DNA from: Enterospora canceri | Taxonomy: Eukaryota; Microsporidia; Enterocytozoonidae | Length of the DNA: 10,026 nucleotides | Direction: 5' to 3' | Assembly: GCA_002087915.1 (NCBI GenBank) | Contig: LWDP01000079.1 | Span: forward strand, 1 to 10,026 | Shown: positions 1 to 6,921 of the stretch, piece by piece | Layout: each line of letters begins with the position of its first letter | Numbering within the stretch: the first letter of the stretch is position 1 | Made by a program: the position numbers and the translations under genes | The notes under the pieces: model-generated | The model's input: only the letters and a program-made list of their open reading frames with translations | What the model was told of the DNA's origin: nothing | The model's database searches: none

Positions 1-232
1 CAATTTCCTTAGTAACCTGGGCCACCCCTGAACCCTGGTTTATCCCTCCATTTTCTAACACGTCATCTGTGTCATATTCCTCACTGTCATCATATGCATA
101 ATACTCGCTGTCCTCGGGTATGTCACGCATGTCTTCAGATGACGGTTCTTTCACAAACAACCTGGTCTCAGCAATCGGATCGGCCCATGTCACGATCTTG
201 TTGTGCTTGCGCGGTGGTAGTTCCTTAACCAT
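1..232 (-). CDS. 5' part of an acidic protein with a PP1-docking-like N-terminus (partial)
   Basis: This frame is too short for a length-filtered ORF list but is open for 77 codons from an ATG at 232 to the window edge, so the 3' part is missing. CCC lies directly before the ATG (plus bases 233-235), as in the other host genes. The N-terminus is basic (PPRKHNK), then KIVTW at residues 12-16, LF at 25-26, Arg36, and a strongly acidic Asp/Glu/Tyr/Ser run from about 33 to 63. KIVTW fits the RVxF motif that binds protein phosphatase 1, and the eight residues to the hydrophobic LF pair equal the RVxF-to-phi-phi spacing I recall for PNUTS. A PP1 regulator is therefore an inference. It could instead be any acidic nuclear protein with a chance motif. 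That the frame is a real gene is fairly likely; the identity is not established. Confidence 0.6.
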   Translation of the reverse strand, partial: MVKELPPRKHNKIVTWADPIAETRLFVKEPSSEDMRDIPEDSEYYAYDDSEEYDTDDVLENGGINQGSGVAQVTKEI

Positions 233-730
233 GGGTTATTTATTTTGAATTTATTTAAAGCAATAGTAAATAAACACTGTGCATAAAATAACATGACCCT
301 GATTTAGAAGAATGAGTGAGAACAACAAAAACAGAAGATACGTATGTCATTAGAAAGAATATGGTTGTGGAATGTGTTGATGTAACTGAGTATATTACAT
401 CTAACCTAGTAATGATATTGGATTGTTAGGGTTTGAGAAAACCGTTATGGTAATTGTGGCAAAAAGGTCATGGAACCTGCCAATTTTATCGATATTTGAA
501 TGAAATTTATCACAAGTATTGGATATAGGAAATGTGCAGAGCGAGTATACGAAAAAGAAATGATCAGAACACATACCTACCAAGTGTATACGTGGTAGAG
601 GGCTATGAGATCATCGCATCTATCAAATTTTGGTAATATTTTACCCTTGTAGATTACCTGCTTAGAAATAATAAAGGTGATGTGAATATATTAGGTCAGT
701 ATAGTAAGAAGTGGCATCGTTTAACCCGTT
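233..730. other. Intergenic stretch, no gene recognised
   Basis: About 500 AT-rich bases upstream of the minus-strand gene at 1-232. All frames are cut by stops. The longest ATG frames are very short (for example 13 codons from 312, with a CCC at 297-299) and I do not call them genes. No tRNA, repeat or transposon end was recognised here. Confidence 0.6.
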
Positions 731-734
731 TTAC

Positions 735-1740
735 CTCACATGCAAATTGAAGATGTTGTCACAGATGAACCTATTTAGCAAGCAAACAAACACGGAGCAA
801 GCCAAAAGAAGGATTATCTCGAAAGAGATGAGGAAACCCAGTTAAACAGCATATGAAATCACGGTGTCCCAAGTGTGGCGCTCGCCGTTCCTCCTACGCT
901 TAAAAGCAAATAGATGTGTTGCAGGGACAACATGTCATACGACTAAGACTGCCAAACAAAGGAGTGACTTGTTGATGTATTAAACAAATAATAAATATAA
1001 ATAAGATAGGTTCAGGGGAACCCATCGTTAAATAAATGTCTGCAACAAGAAAGAATAGTGAGCATAAGACGGAGGGTCTGCCGGAGCCAGTGGCCTCGGA
1101 GAACCATGACATGTTAATTGATAAGAGACAAACAATCAACAAATAACAAGTATAAATAATCAGAGGGTTTCGAACCCTACGATAGTAAAGGGCTTCAACT
1201 AAGAAAGGTGTAAAAGACATTAAGGTAGACGAAGGCACGGAAAATAACACCAAGTGTGGCGAACGCCGCTCACGCTACGCCTAAAGATAAAACCCCGAGA
1301 GACCGCAGTTTGGCATGTGATTGTTTGATTGATTATTGAGAAACAAATAAAAAATCACGGTTATAAAAGAAAATGGGATTTAACCTCACGATCAGTAAAT
1401 GGGAACTTCGAAGAAGATTGTTAAACAGGTAGAAAGCCCTGAGGGGCCTGAAAATAACACCAAGTTATACTGCAATAAAACCTATTAGTTACTGTGCACA
1501 GAATGGAAAGTGACCAGTCCACTAATGACAAATGATCAATCAGATAAGTCTACGTAAATGATAATGAACAAGGAGTATAATCATACACCTTGATTATGGC
1601 ACTGGCTATTTTAGGAAAATATGCAAAAGAAGGTTACCCAATGAATGACTGAAGCTAAGAAAGATCAAGCTAAGAATATTAACATTGAGGCTTTTGAAGA
1701 GGTATTGGACACTACCACGGTCAGCCCTGTGCTGTGACTC
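735..1740 (+). repeat. Decayed tandem array of very short ORFs with a shared leader
   Basis: Roughly four to five degenerate units, 150 to 280 bases apart. The common order is an AACAAATAA run, a TATAAATAA-like box (996-1004, 1151-1159, about 1362-1370), a GGTT..AACCC hairpin or its remnant (1009-1022, 1164-1178, 1375-1386, 1632-1639), then 4 to 20 bases later an ATG or decayed ATG. The frames that follow begin alike: MSATRK (1036-1146), RASTKK with AGG in place of ATG (1189-1284), MGTSKK (1399-1488) and MTEAKK (1645-1737). Two units end alike, in KCGARRSSYA (to 903) and KCGERRSRYA (to 1284), with matching DNA at 865-903 and 1250-1284. The hairpin includes the CCC start signal. This could be a duplicated small gene in decay or a non-coding minisatellite. 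No known family is recognised. Confidence 0.5.
1036..1146 (+). CDS. Possible 36-residue small protein, array unit 1
   Basis: This is the longest intact frame of the array. It starts at an ATG 12 bases after an AACCC signal (CCC at 1021-1023) and begins MSATRKN. The middle is acidic and proline-bearing, and it ends in ...TINK before TAA. It has no signal peptide, membrane segment or known domain. Unit 3 (1399-1488, 29 residues, MGTSKK) and unit 4 (1645-1737, 30 residues, MTEAKK) are its siblings. Unit 2 has lost the ATG. Such short frames arise easily by chance; the argument for this one is the repeated leader and N-terminus, so a functional peptide is only a possibility. Confidence 0.25.
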   Translation: MSATRKNSEHKTEGLPEPVASENHDMLIDKRQTINK

Positions 1741-2141
1741 CCTCATTACCAGTAAGACCTCTGTAGACTCCTCAATAGATTCTTCTTTTACATTGGGTTC
1801 CTCTGCGGTATCAGCAGGGCACTCGCTTGGCGGCTCTTCTCGCGCCTCTGTTTGGTGAATGTCAGGTGACACCTTTTCCTCTGATTCTTTGAAGTATTCT
1901 CTGTATACTTTTGGGAGATAGTTTAATACATTAGTAGATTAGATGATGGGTGAAAATTATAGTTCTTTTCCTTATTTAGAAATTAAAGCATTCCTTGCTT
2001 TTTCTCCTGACGCAGCAATAAGAATGGAATAATCAATTGTTCCAAAACATCATTCACGGTTGCTTGGAATCTTCTTGTAACACTATTTTTGTGTAGTAGG
2101 GATTTTATTATTGCAGTAAGCAATTTTACAAAATTTACGCC
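1606..2141 (-). pseudogene. Unidentified gene relic facing eRF1
   Basis: Two open stretches lie in succession on the minus strand. The first (2141 down to 1983) is open for 52 codons without an ATG and looks like helical protein: LLTAIIKSLLH, then TRRFQATVNDVLEQLIIPF. After its TAA, a second stretch (about 1933 down to 1606) in another frame reads NVLNYLPKVYREYFKESEE and continues as a Glu-rich acidic segment with EESIEESTEV. The second has no ATG and only a GTG at 1872, so it is not an intact gene. Taken together they resemble a broken gene with an acidic tail, whose upstream end stops at the eRF1 start signal (2140-2142). I do not recognise the family. The lower end overlaps array unit 4 on the other strand, and at most one of the two is likely real. 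Confidence 0.35.
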
Positions 2142-2142
2142 C
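2140..2142 (+). promoter_or_regulatory. CCC start-proximal signal of eRF1
   Basis: A CCC triplet lies 11 bases upstream of the eRF1 ATG at 2154 in an AT-rich leader. Microsporidian genes commonly carry a CCC- or GGG-like motif just before the start codon. The corresponding triplets for the next two genes are at 3370-3372 and 4061-4063, both abutting the ATG. Confidence 0.5.
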
Positions 2143-2153
2143 TATTACACTTA

Positions 2154-3329
2154 ATGCTATGCGACGATATTGAAGTGTTTAGGCAGAAAAAGCTGCTCAA
2201 AAGATTGAGAGATGCTCGTGGAAACGGTACAAGCATGATATCACTCGTGATTCCTCCAAAGGAACAAATCTGTAGAATCACTAAAATGTTAACAGATGAA
2301 TATGGCACAGCCACCAACATAAAGAGCAAAGTAAACAGACTGAGCGTACAGACAGCAATTACATCCACCATAAACAAGCTGAAAACATACACAAAGACGC
2401 CTAAGAATGGACTTGGTGTCTTTGTAGGGGAAATCTTATTGGACGACAACAAAATAAAGAAGGTCGCCCATGGAATCGAACCCGTCAAGCCAGTTAATAC
2501 GTCACTCTATCTCTGTGACAGCAGATTTCACATCGAAGATCTCCTATGTCTATTTGAAGATGAATCAAAATATGGATTTGTGGTGATGGATGGTCACTGT
2601 ACACTGTTTGCAACATTACAGGGGAATACACAGACAGTTCTACAAACAATTACAGTGGATCTACCAAAGAAGCACAACAAGGGAGGACAATCATCAGTCA
2701 GATTTGCAAGACTTCGTGTTGAAAAAAGACTGGCCTATGTTAAAAAGGTCAATGAAATATGCACAAATCTCTACGTAACAAACAGCAAGGCCAATGTAGA
2801 GGGGCTAATTCTGGCAGGGCAGGCTGATTTGAAACATGAGCTAAAGAGTATGATAGACCAGCGACTTACTGTTATTAAGACAGTGGATACAAATTACGGT
2901 GGTAGAAACGGTCTGAATCAGGCAATTGAACTGTCAGAAGAAATTCTCAAAGACGTGAAATTTGCAAAGGAAAAGAAAGTTTTACAGTCATTTCTCCATG
3001 AGATTCACATGGATACAGGAAAATACTGTTATGGATTTAAGGGAACAATAGACGCATTAGAATCAGGTGCTGTGGAGCATCTGATTGTTTTTGAAGGTCT
3101 TGAGCTGAAGAAAGAGGAAGATGACTTTGTTGACTGGATTGCTGAGAACTACAAAAGTTATGGATGTGAACTATCATTTGTAACAGATGCGAGTGGAGAA
3201 GGTACGCAGTTTGTAGAAGGTTTTGGTGGTTTAGGTGGCATTTTGAGATATAGGATTAGCATGGAGGAATTCGATGATGACGAAAAAGACCTGAGTTCAC
3301 TTTCCATTGAAGATGAAGACATCTTCTGA
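2154..3329 (+). CDS. SUP45: Eukaryotic peptide chain release factor eRF1, compact form
   Basis: This 391-residue protein is the class I release factor that reads all three stop codons in the ribosomal A site and triggers peptide release, normally with eRF3 in the cytoplasm. Domain 1 carries the GTS loop (residues 25-27), the stop-decoding loop TATNIKS (52-58; most eukaryotes have TASNIKS) and the YxCxxxF motif YLCDSRF (119-125). Domain 2 carries GGQ (177-179) in PKKHNKGGQSSVRFARLR, the peptidyl-transferase motif. Domain 3 includes GFGGLGGILRYR (357-368) and an acidic tail. The protein is about 45 residues shorter than the human one. Most of the loss falls around residues 315-325, where the mini-domain of domain 3 should be. 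The start is a true ATG with CCC 11 bases upstream. The identification is secure. Confidence 0.97.
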   Translation: MLCDDIEVFRQKKLLKRLRDARGNGTSMISLVIPPKEQICRITKMLTDEYGTATNIKSKVNRLSVQTAITSTINKLKTYTKTPKNGLGVFVGEILLDDNKIKKVAHGIEPVKPVNTSLYLCDSRFHIEDLLCLFEDESKYGFVVMDGHCTLFATLQGNTQTVLQTITVDLPKKHNKGGQSSVRFARLRVEKRLAYVKKVNEICTNLYVTNSKANVEGLILAGQADLKHELKSMIDQRLTVIKTVDTNYGGRNGLNQAIELSEEILKDVKFAKEKKVLQSFLHEIHMDTGKYCYGFKGTIDALESGAVEHLIVFEGLELKKEEDDFVDWIAENYKSYGCELSFVTDASGEGTQFVEGFGGLGGILRYRISMEEFDDDEKDLSSLSIEDEDIF

Positions 3330-3372
3330 GTAAATGTTTGAGCCATTTTAAAATTATTTTCTTTTTGACCCC

Positions 3373-3963
3373 ATGGAAATCCAAATTGCAGTCATTCATG
3401 GAATAATGGGTATAAACATATTACTAAATCTGTTTCTGTTGTTTCCATGGCTTGATGCACTGAAGCACTGGTTTCTACGTGTATATTCTAACAGCATAGC
3501 ATTTAAGGCAATATCTCACGTCCTAAATGTGTTGTACGTTATGGTAGTTATAGTACTATTTGATTCAATTTATAAGCTGAGTATCACAGATAATAAGATA
3601 TTAGAATTTCAATCGCAACGAAACATGTATCTCTCAGGTTTTGTGCTATTCTTAGCATTTAACTTGTCTAGGCTAGTGAAAATCATACATGTGCGATTCG
3701 CAGTGAGCAAGGACTATAAATATGTGCTAAAACAGCACAAAAATGCTGAAATATTCTTGAAGACCATTGCAGAAAAATATGAAGAGGAGCAAAAGAAAAA
3801 CAAGAATTATCGGGAGGAGGTAGAGCGCCTAAAGAAGTGTTTGAACAGATATAAAGATGAAATAGGACAGATTGAAGCTAATAGAAAAAGTTATCTAACT
3901 CTGAAGGACAAATATGACGCGTTATTGAGCAAGACCCTTAGAGAAAGCAAAAAGAGTAAGTAA
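3373..3963 (+). CDS. BAP31: BAP31/Yet-type ER membrane protein
   Basis: A 196-residue protein of the B-cell receptor-associated 31-like family, which sits in the ER membrane and helps sort or retain membrane proteins in the early secretory pathway. Three hydrophobic segments lie at about 5-25, 47-66 and 85-108. The segment around 82-101, SQRNMYLSGFVLFLAFNLSR, matches the family signature in and before the third helix. A long charged helix, likely coiled coil, spans about 115-190, and the last four residues KKSK form a dilysine (KKxx) ER-retrieval signal. CCCC abuts the ATG. It starts 43 bases after the eRF1 stop, on the same strand. Its length is close to that of the yeast Yet proteins. Identification is good; the exact cargo cannot be told. 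Confidence 0.85.
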   Translation: MEIQIAVIHGIMGINILLNLFLLFPWLDALKHWFLRVYSNSIAFKAISHVLNVLYVMVVIVLFDSIYKLSITDNKILEFQSQRNMYLSGFVLFLAFNLSRLVKIIHVRFAVSKDYKYVLKQHKNAEIFLKTIAEKYEEEQKKNKNYREEVERLKKCLNRYKDEIGQIEANRKSYLTLKDKYDALLSKTLRESKKSK

Positions 3964-4063
3964 AATTTGTGACACGTGACATATCATAGGGTTGTTGTAC
4001 ATAAACACCACTGTTTTGCAATGTTTATTTATATGTTCTTGAAATTGATATGTTTTGAAACCC

Positions 4064-5188
4064 ATGAAAAAACTCATCTACAAAATGTTCACAAAGGATA
4101 ATGGAATAAACATGAACATGGAGACATTGGATCATATTTCAAACAAGCTGCACGATACAGAGTCCATACGAAGATTTCTAAATGCATTCAAGACAAGATA
4201 TAATTGCAATACGCTAAAATTCTCTCAGGTTGACGAACTCCTAGACATCAAGAACCAGCAGCGTAGTTTCTTCCAGGTGAATGAATTCAAATATAAGAAA
4301 AGAAGCTTCACAAGTAATATGGAGTTTTACAAGACACAGTGCACAAGCAACGTAAAAATTACAAATATTGGGCTGCTAAAACAGGATTCACCATCGAGCA
4401 TCTTTGGATGTCTTTATAGAGACAAGAGTAACAACTGGGTTTTGGAAGATGAACACGATCTAATAGAAATCGAGCTATATGACTGCACAAGCAGAGGATT
4501 TTTACACGAAGACATGTTCATTGGATTTTACGGGGTATTACACAATAAGAAATTCAAAGTGTCGAAGATCCAATTACCAGAAATCAAAGTTGATACACAT
4601 ATGAATACGTTTTTAGAGAATAGAAACATCAAAATGTGCTTCATAAACGGCTGTGAAAATATGGATAGTCACATATATGAGATATATGTGAAGCACAAAC
4701 CTGACATGTTTGTAATAGCATTGGAGGATGAGACTACACTGCCGAGTTTTCCAGTGCATACAGTTGTCATTCGAAAGACAAACGAAAGAAACTTGCTACC
4801 TAGAAAGTTTACAGAGAAGAGTAGTGATCCATTTTTGCGCAAAGTAACAAATCCAAGTATCATAGAGACATACGACAAAAGCGTACTATTCACAGACATT
4901 GACTTGCACATATACAAAGGCGTAGGTGAGTTTGTCAATGATAAGCCGTTTGAATCGTTTATGGAGAGCTACTTATCTCAAGCTTCAGTTCATCCATTCA
5001 GCAAAACGAATTTTCTGATGAAACAACATCCAAATTTCATTGTGATTGCAAGTGACACAAAGCAATATATCCATAAGGTTGGTGATGTAAGCATTGTTAA
5101 TCTTGGAAATTTCAGTAGAGGATGTTATTGCATTATAGAGACATCCAAAAATACAGCTGAAATATACATAGATAAAATATTGAGATGA
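4064..5188 (+). CDS. DPB2: DNA polymerase epsilon subunit B (Dpb2/POLE2 type), shortened
   Basis: This 374-residue protein is the likely essential non-catalytic subunit of DNA polymerase epsilon, linking the leading-strand polymerase to the CMG helicase. The ATG at 4064 is chosen because CCC directly precedes it; an upstream in-frame TTG at 4055 is not credible in a eukaryote. An OB-fold region (about 92-175) reads VKITNIGLLKQ..., then WVLEDEHDLIEIELYD, then FIGFYGVLHNKKFKV. The calcineurin-like phosphoesterase region follows, with FLRKVTNPSIIETYDKSVLF (257-276), PNFIVIASD (323-331) and IVNLGNFSR (344-352), matching the family's TNP..., P-DLLVIAD and NPGSF blocks. No metal-binding His/Asp set is visible, as expected for the inactive B subunits. 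It is much shorter than the human subunit of roughly 530 residues. Polymerase alpha or delta B subunits are less likely because the C-terminal blocks fit epsilon best. Confidence 0.8.
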   Translation: MKKLIYKMFTKDNGINMNMETLDHISNKLHDTESIRRFLNAFKTRYNCNTLKFSQVDELLDIKNQQRSFFQVNEFKYKKRSFTSNMEFYKTQCTSNVKITNIGLLKQDSPSSIFGCLYRDKSNNWVLEDEHDLIEIELYDCTSRGFLHEDMFIGFYGVLHNKKFKVSKIQLPEIKVDTHMNTFLENRNIKMCFINGCENMDSHIYEIYVKHKPDMFVIALEDETTLPSFPVHTVVIRKTNERNLLPRKFTEKSSDPFLRKVTNPSIIETYDKSVLFTDIDLHIYKGVGEFVNDKPFESFMESYLSQASVHPFSKTNFLMKQHPNFIVIASDTKQYIHKVGDVSIVNLGNFSRGCYCIIETSKNTAEIYIDKILR

Positions 5189-6309
5189 ACATTGCCGATT
5201 GACCGTAACAGAACTCAAAGATATGAATAGATGGCAAACATGATTGAACTGCAGTATAAGAATAATTGATGTGAAGAATTCATTGGTTGCACCCCCATAC
5301 AAAAGGTGCATTGTCTATCATCTACTTTAGAGGCAAAATATACTTACATGGGTAAATGCCTAACAAAGTATAGTCTGTGAAGCTGAACATAGTAGTTTTC
5401 TGTCGGGACTATTTTATTCTTCGCCAAAGGCTACTATTGTTTGATTCCCCGATAAGATTTACATTCTTTGAATCTGACCTTCAAAAAATTTTATCCGGAA
5501 GACATTGAAGGTTGGTAAGTTTCCTACAGGCTACACTAGAACGTTCTTCTATATTAAATGTTTATTGATATCCTCTTTTAATAGAAAAATGATTCTCATG
5601 CCAATATTTATTAATATGCGCAAGTAGGAAGGCCCTAAAGTGTAAGCGAATGAAGGAACGGAAACATGATCAAAGCAGCAATAGACATAAGTCTCAATGA
5701 TATCAACCCATAGGAGTTCCCAATGAAGAAATAGGAGAGCTTCAGTTCAATGAGGCTGATATTTGAAATAGTTGTTGTGGTAGCAAGAAAGTATGAAATG
5801 ATCCTTAGATTGTCAATATAAAAATCACCCTTGAAATCTATATGTTCGTATCCTTATGCTATGTTATTATCTGAGTGTGTTAGAACTTGAAGTAAAGAAT
5901 CCTAAAAGGTTAGGTGGAGATAATATTTGTCGTAATCGCGTCAGGTATAGAGGTTTCGTTTATCAAATTCTACTTGTATGAACACCTACCACAATGACCA
6001 AGAAAATAAATGGTAATGTGATGAGTCAGAAGAGGTTGATGTGAGAAGCCTCCAACCTAGGAATACCGGTCAGCAAGTGGACACAGCTCCCGGTTGTAAC
6101 AGTAGCCACACTAAGAGAGAACTGGCGTAAGCGCCGAAGACTTGTAAGACAGTAAGCATTAGCTAATTACCAGTCGACCAAAGTAATAACAGGCCTTTCT
6201 GGTTTCAGAGCCTAACATGTCGAGAGACACGAGGTTAAAAAAGGAATATAATAATGTGACCGCGGTGGTTCCAGTGAGAAAAAATTGTGTTTGCGTTTGT
6301 TCCGTTTTT
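5189..6309. other. Long gene-free stretch with scraps of open frame
   Basis: No intact gene is visible in these 1.1 kb. Some pieces look like decayed coding sequence. One is an ATG frame at 5651 that runs past a TGA into YQPIGVPNEEIGELQFNEAD (to about 5770). Another is an ATG frame at 5994 starting MTKKINGN, which reaches a TGA and then continues in frame as VSKWTQLPVVTVATLRENW until a TAA near 6153; the +1 frame over the same bases is also open. Neither matches a family I know. No tRNA or rRNA was recognised. A short GGCG-taa-GCGCC-like hairpin near 6123-6136 has no clear role. Confidence 0.45.
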
Positions 6310-6658
6310 GACATCATTATAGTTCATAAATAAACGTCTGTTCATGTGTAAACAAAAACATTATCGAGTTATGTAGCTAAGGCATGAGATCTGTGTGTTG
6401 GACTGTTCGATATGTTTTCAAGATCACTAGAATCTCATTGTGTGTGTGGTGAATGTTCATAAAACATATACATCAAAAGCTATGGAAACTCAGTTACGGA
6501 GAACCTCTTTCAAGACATTGAATCGACGTGGAATACGTGCAAGTACAACATCAAGATGCACAAAGGTATTCTTGGTGTTAAACTGGATGAGGGATTTAAT
6601 GCAATTACAATAATTTATGTTTTTATTCTAAAAAATTAATAAAAAAGGATTTGATGCC
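6310..6658 (+). mobile_element. Old, internally deleted Merlin transposon relic
   Basis: This stretch aligns collinearly with the transposase and right end of the neighbouring Merlin element. 6337-6393 matches 7496-7552 at about 41 of 57 bases, and 6517-6590 matches 7794-7867 at about 67 of 74. The alignment offset steps from 1159 to 1277 to 1350, showing two deletions of about 118 and 73 bases relative to the other copy. The first deletion removes the second catalytic Asp codon. The right end (about 6641-6658) resembles the Merlin terminal repeat. The left end is not resolved. Of the 16 differences in the first block, 13 put A or T in the relic where the other copy has G or C, as expected for neutral decay in an AT-biased genome. 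It keeps a Trp codon and a Cys codon where the other copy has Arg and a stop. Confidence 0.8.
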
Positions 6659-6751
6659 TATTATCCTATTCTGTTCTACAGTTTATAGATTTTTAAAACA
6701 CGCATTAAAAGATCATGAAGTTAAAATGATTTATAAATAAATACCAATAAA

Positions 6752-6759
6752 CGATTCAG
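6752..6759. repeat. Left target-site duplication of the Merlin element
   Basis: CGATTCAG here and at 8080-8087 are identical and directly abut the two element ends. Eight bases is the duplication size typical of Merlin/IS1595-type insertions. Confidence 0.85.
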
Positions 6760-6786
6760 GGATCGGATCATGTCCTTTTTTTCCCC
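6760..6786 (+). repeat. Merlin left terminal inverted repeat
   Basis: Starts GGATCGGATCATGTCC and ends in a T run and CCCC. The reverse complement of 8058-8079 reads GGATCAAGTCCC, then a T run and C run, so the two agree once the doubled GGATC is allowed for. Confidence 0.8.
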
Positions 6787-6804
6787 ACGTGGGGAAAAAA
6801 GGGA
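6773..6804. repeat. Loopless 16-base inverted repeat at Merlin left end
   Basis: Bases 6773-6788 and 6789-6804 are inverted copies with one mismatch, centred on CAC/GTG. It forms because the terminal repeat is followed immediately by an inverted copy of the G4A6G3A motif. It may be a transposase-binding arrangement, or a cause of replication slippage. Confidence 0.75.
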
Positions 6805-6921
6805 CCTTGCAATTTTACGGTAATTTTTTTGTAGCAATATTTTCTAGGGTGGGGAAAAAAAGGGACCTTAGAAATTTTAAGGTAAAAATCCACCCTTTAT
6901 ATTTAGTAGGTTTTTACCCTT

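Noticed and set aside
401..583. 60-codon minus-strand ORF
   Set aside because: No start signal, no recognisable domain and a composition expected from AT-rich intergenic DNA.
1164..1178. GGGTTTCGAACCC resembling a tRNA T-arm
   Set aside because: No anticodon arm, D-arm or acceptor stem can be found upstream, and the same position in sibling units is a different hairpin before a start codon.
900..1253. 117-codon minus-strand ORF across the small-ORF array
   Set aside because: It crosses repeat units without respecting them, has no CCC before its start, and its Cys/Ile/Leu-rich composition looks like the antisense of AT-rich repeats.
2135..2488. 117-codon minus-strand ORF over the eRF1 5' end
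   Set aside because: It is the antisense shadow of conserved eRF1 sequence that includes the TATNIKS loop.
2154..3329. Stop-codon reassignment suggested by the altered TASNIKS loop
   Set aside because: The host genes here end normally in TGA, TAA and TGA, and the internal stops seen are confined to broken transposase genes and relics.
5316..5357. Minus-strand ACCCATGTAAGTATA followed by CTCTAAAGTAG, resembling a short microsporidian intron next to a start codon
   Set aside because: Removing it does not join to a useful frame; the following ATG frame stops after 13 codons.
6123..6136. Short GC-rich hairpin as a possible structured RNA
   Set aside because: The stem is short, isolated, and matches no RNA family I can recognise, including RNase P, SRP and spliceosomal RNAs.
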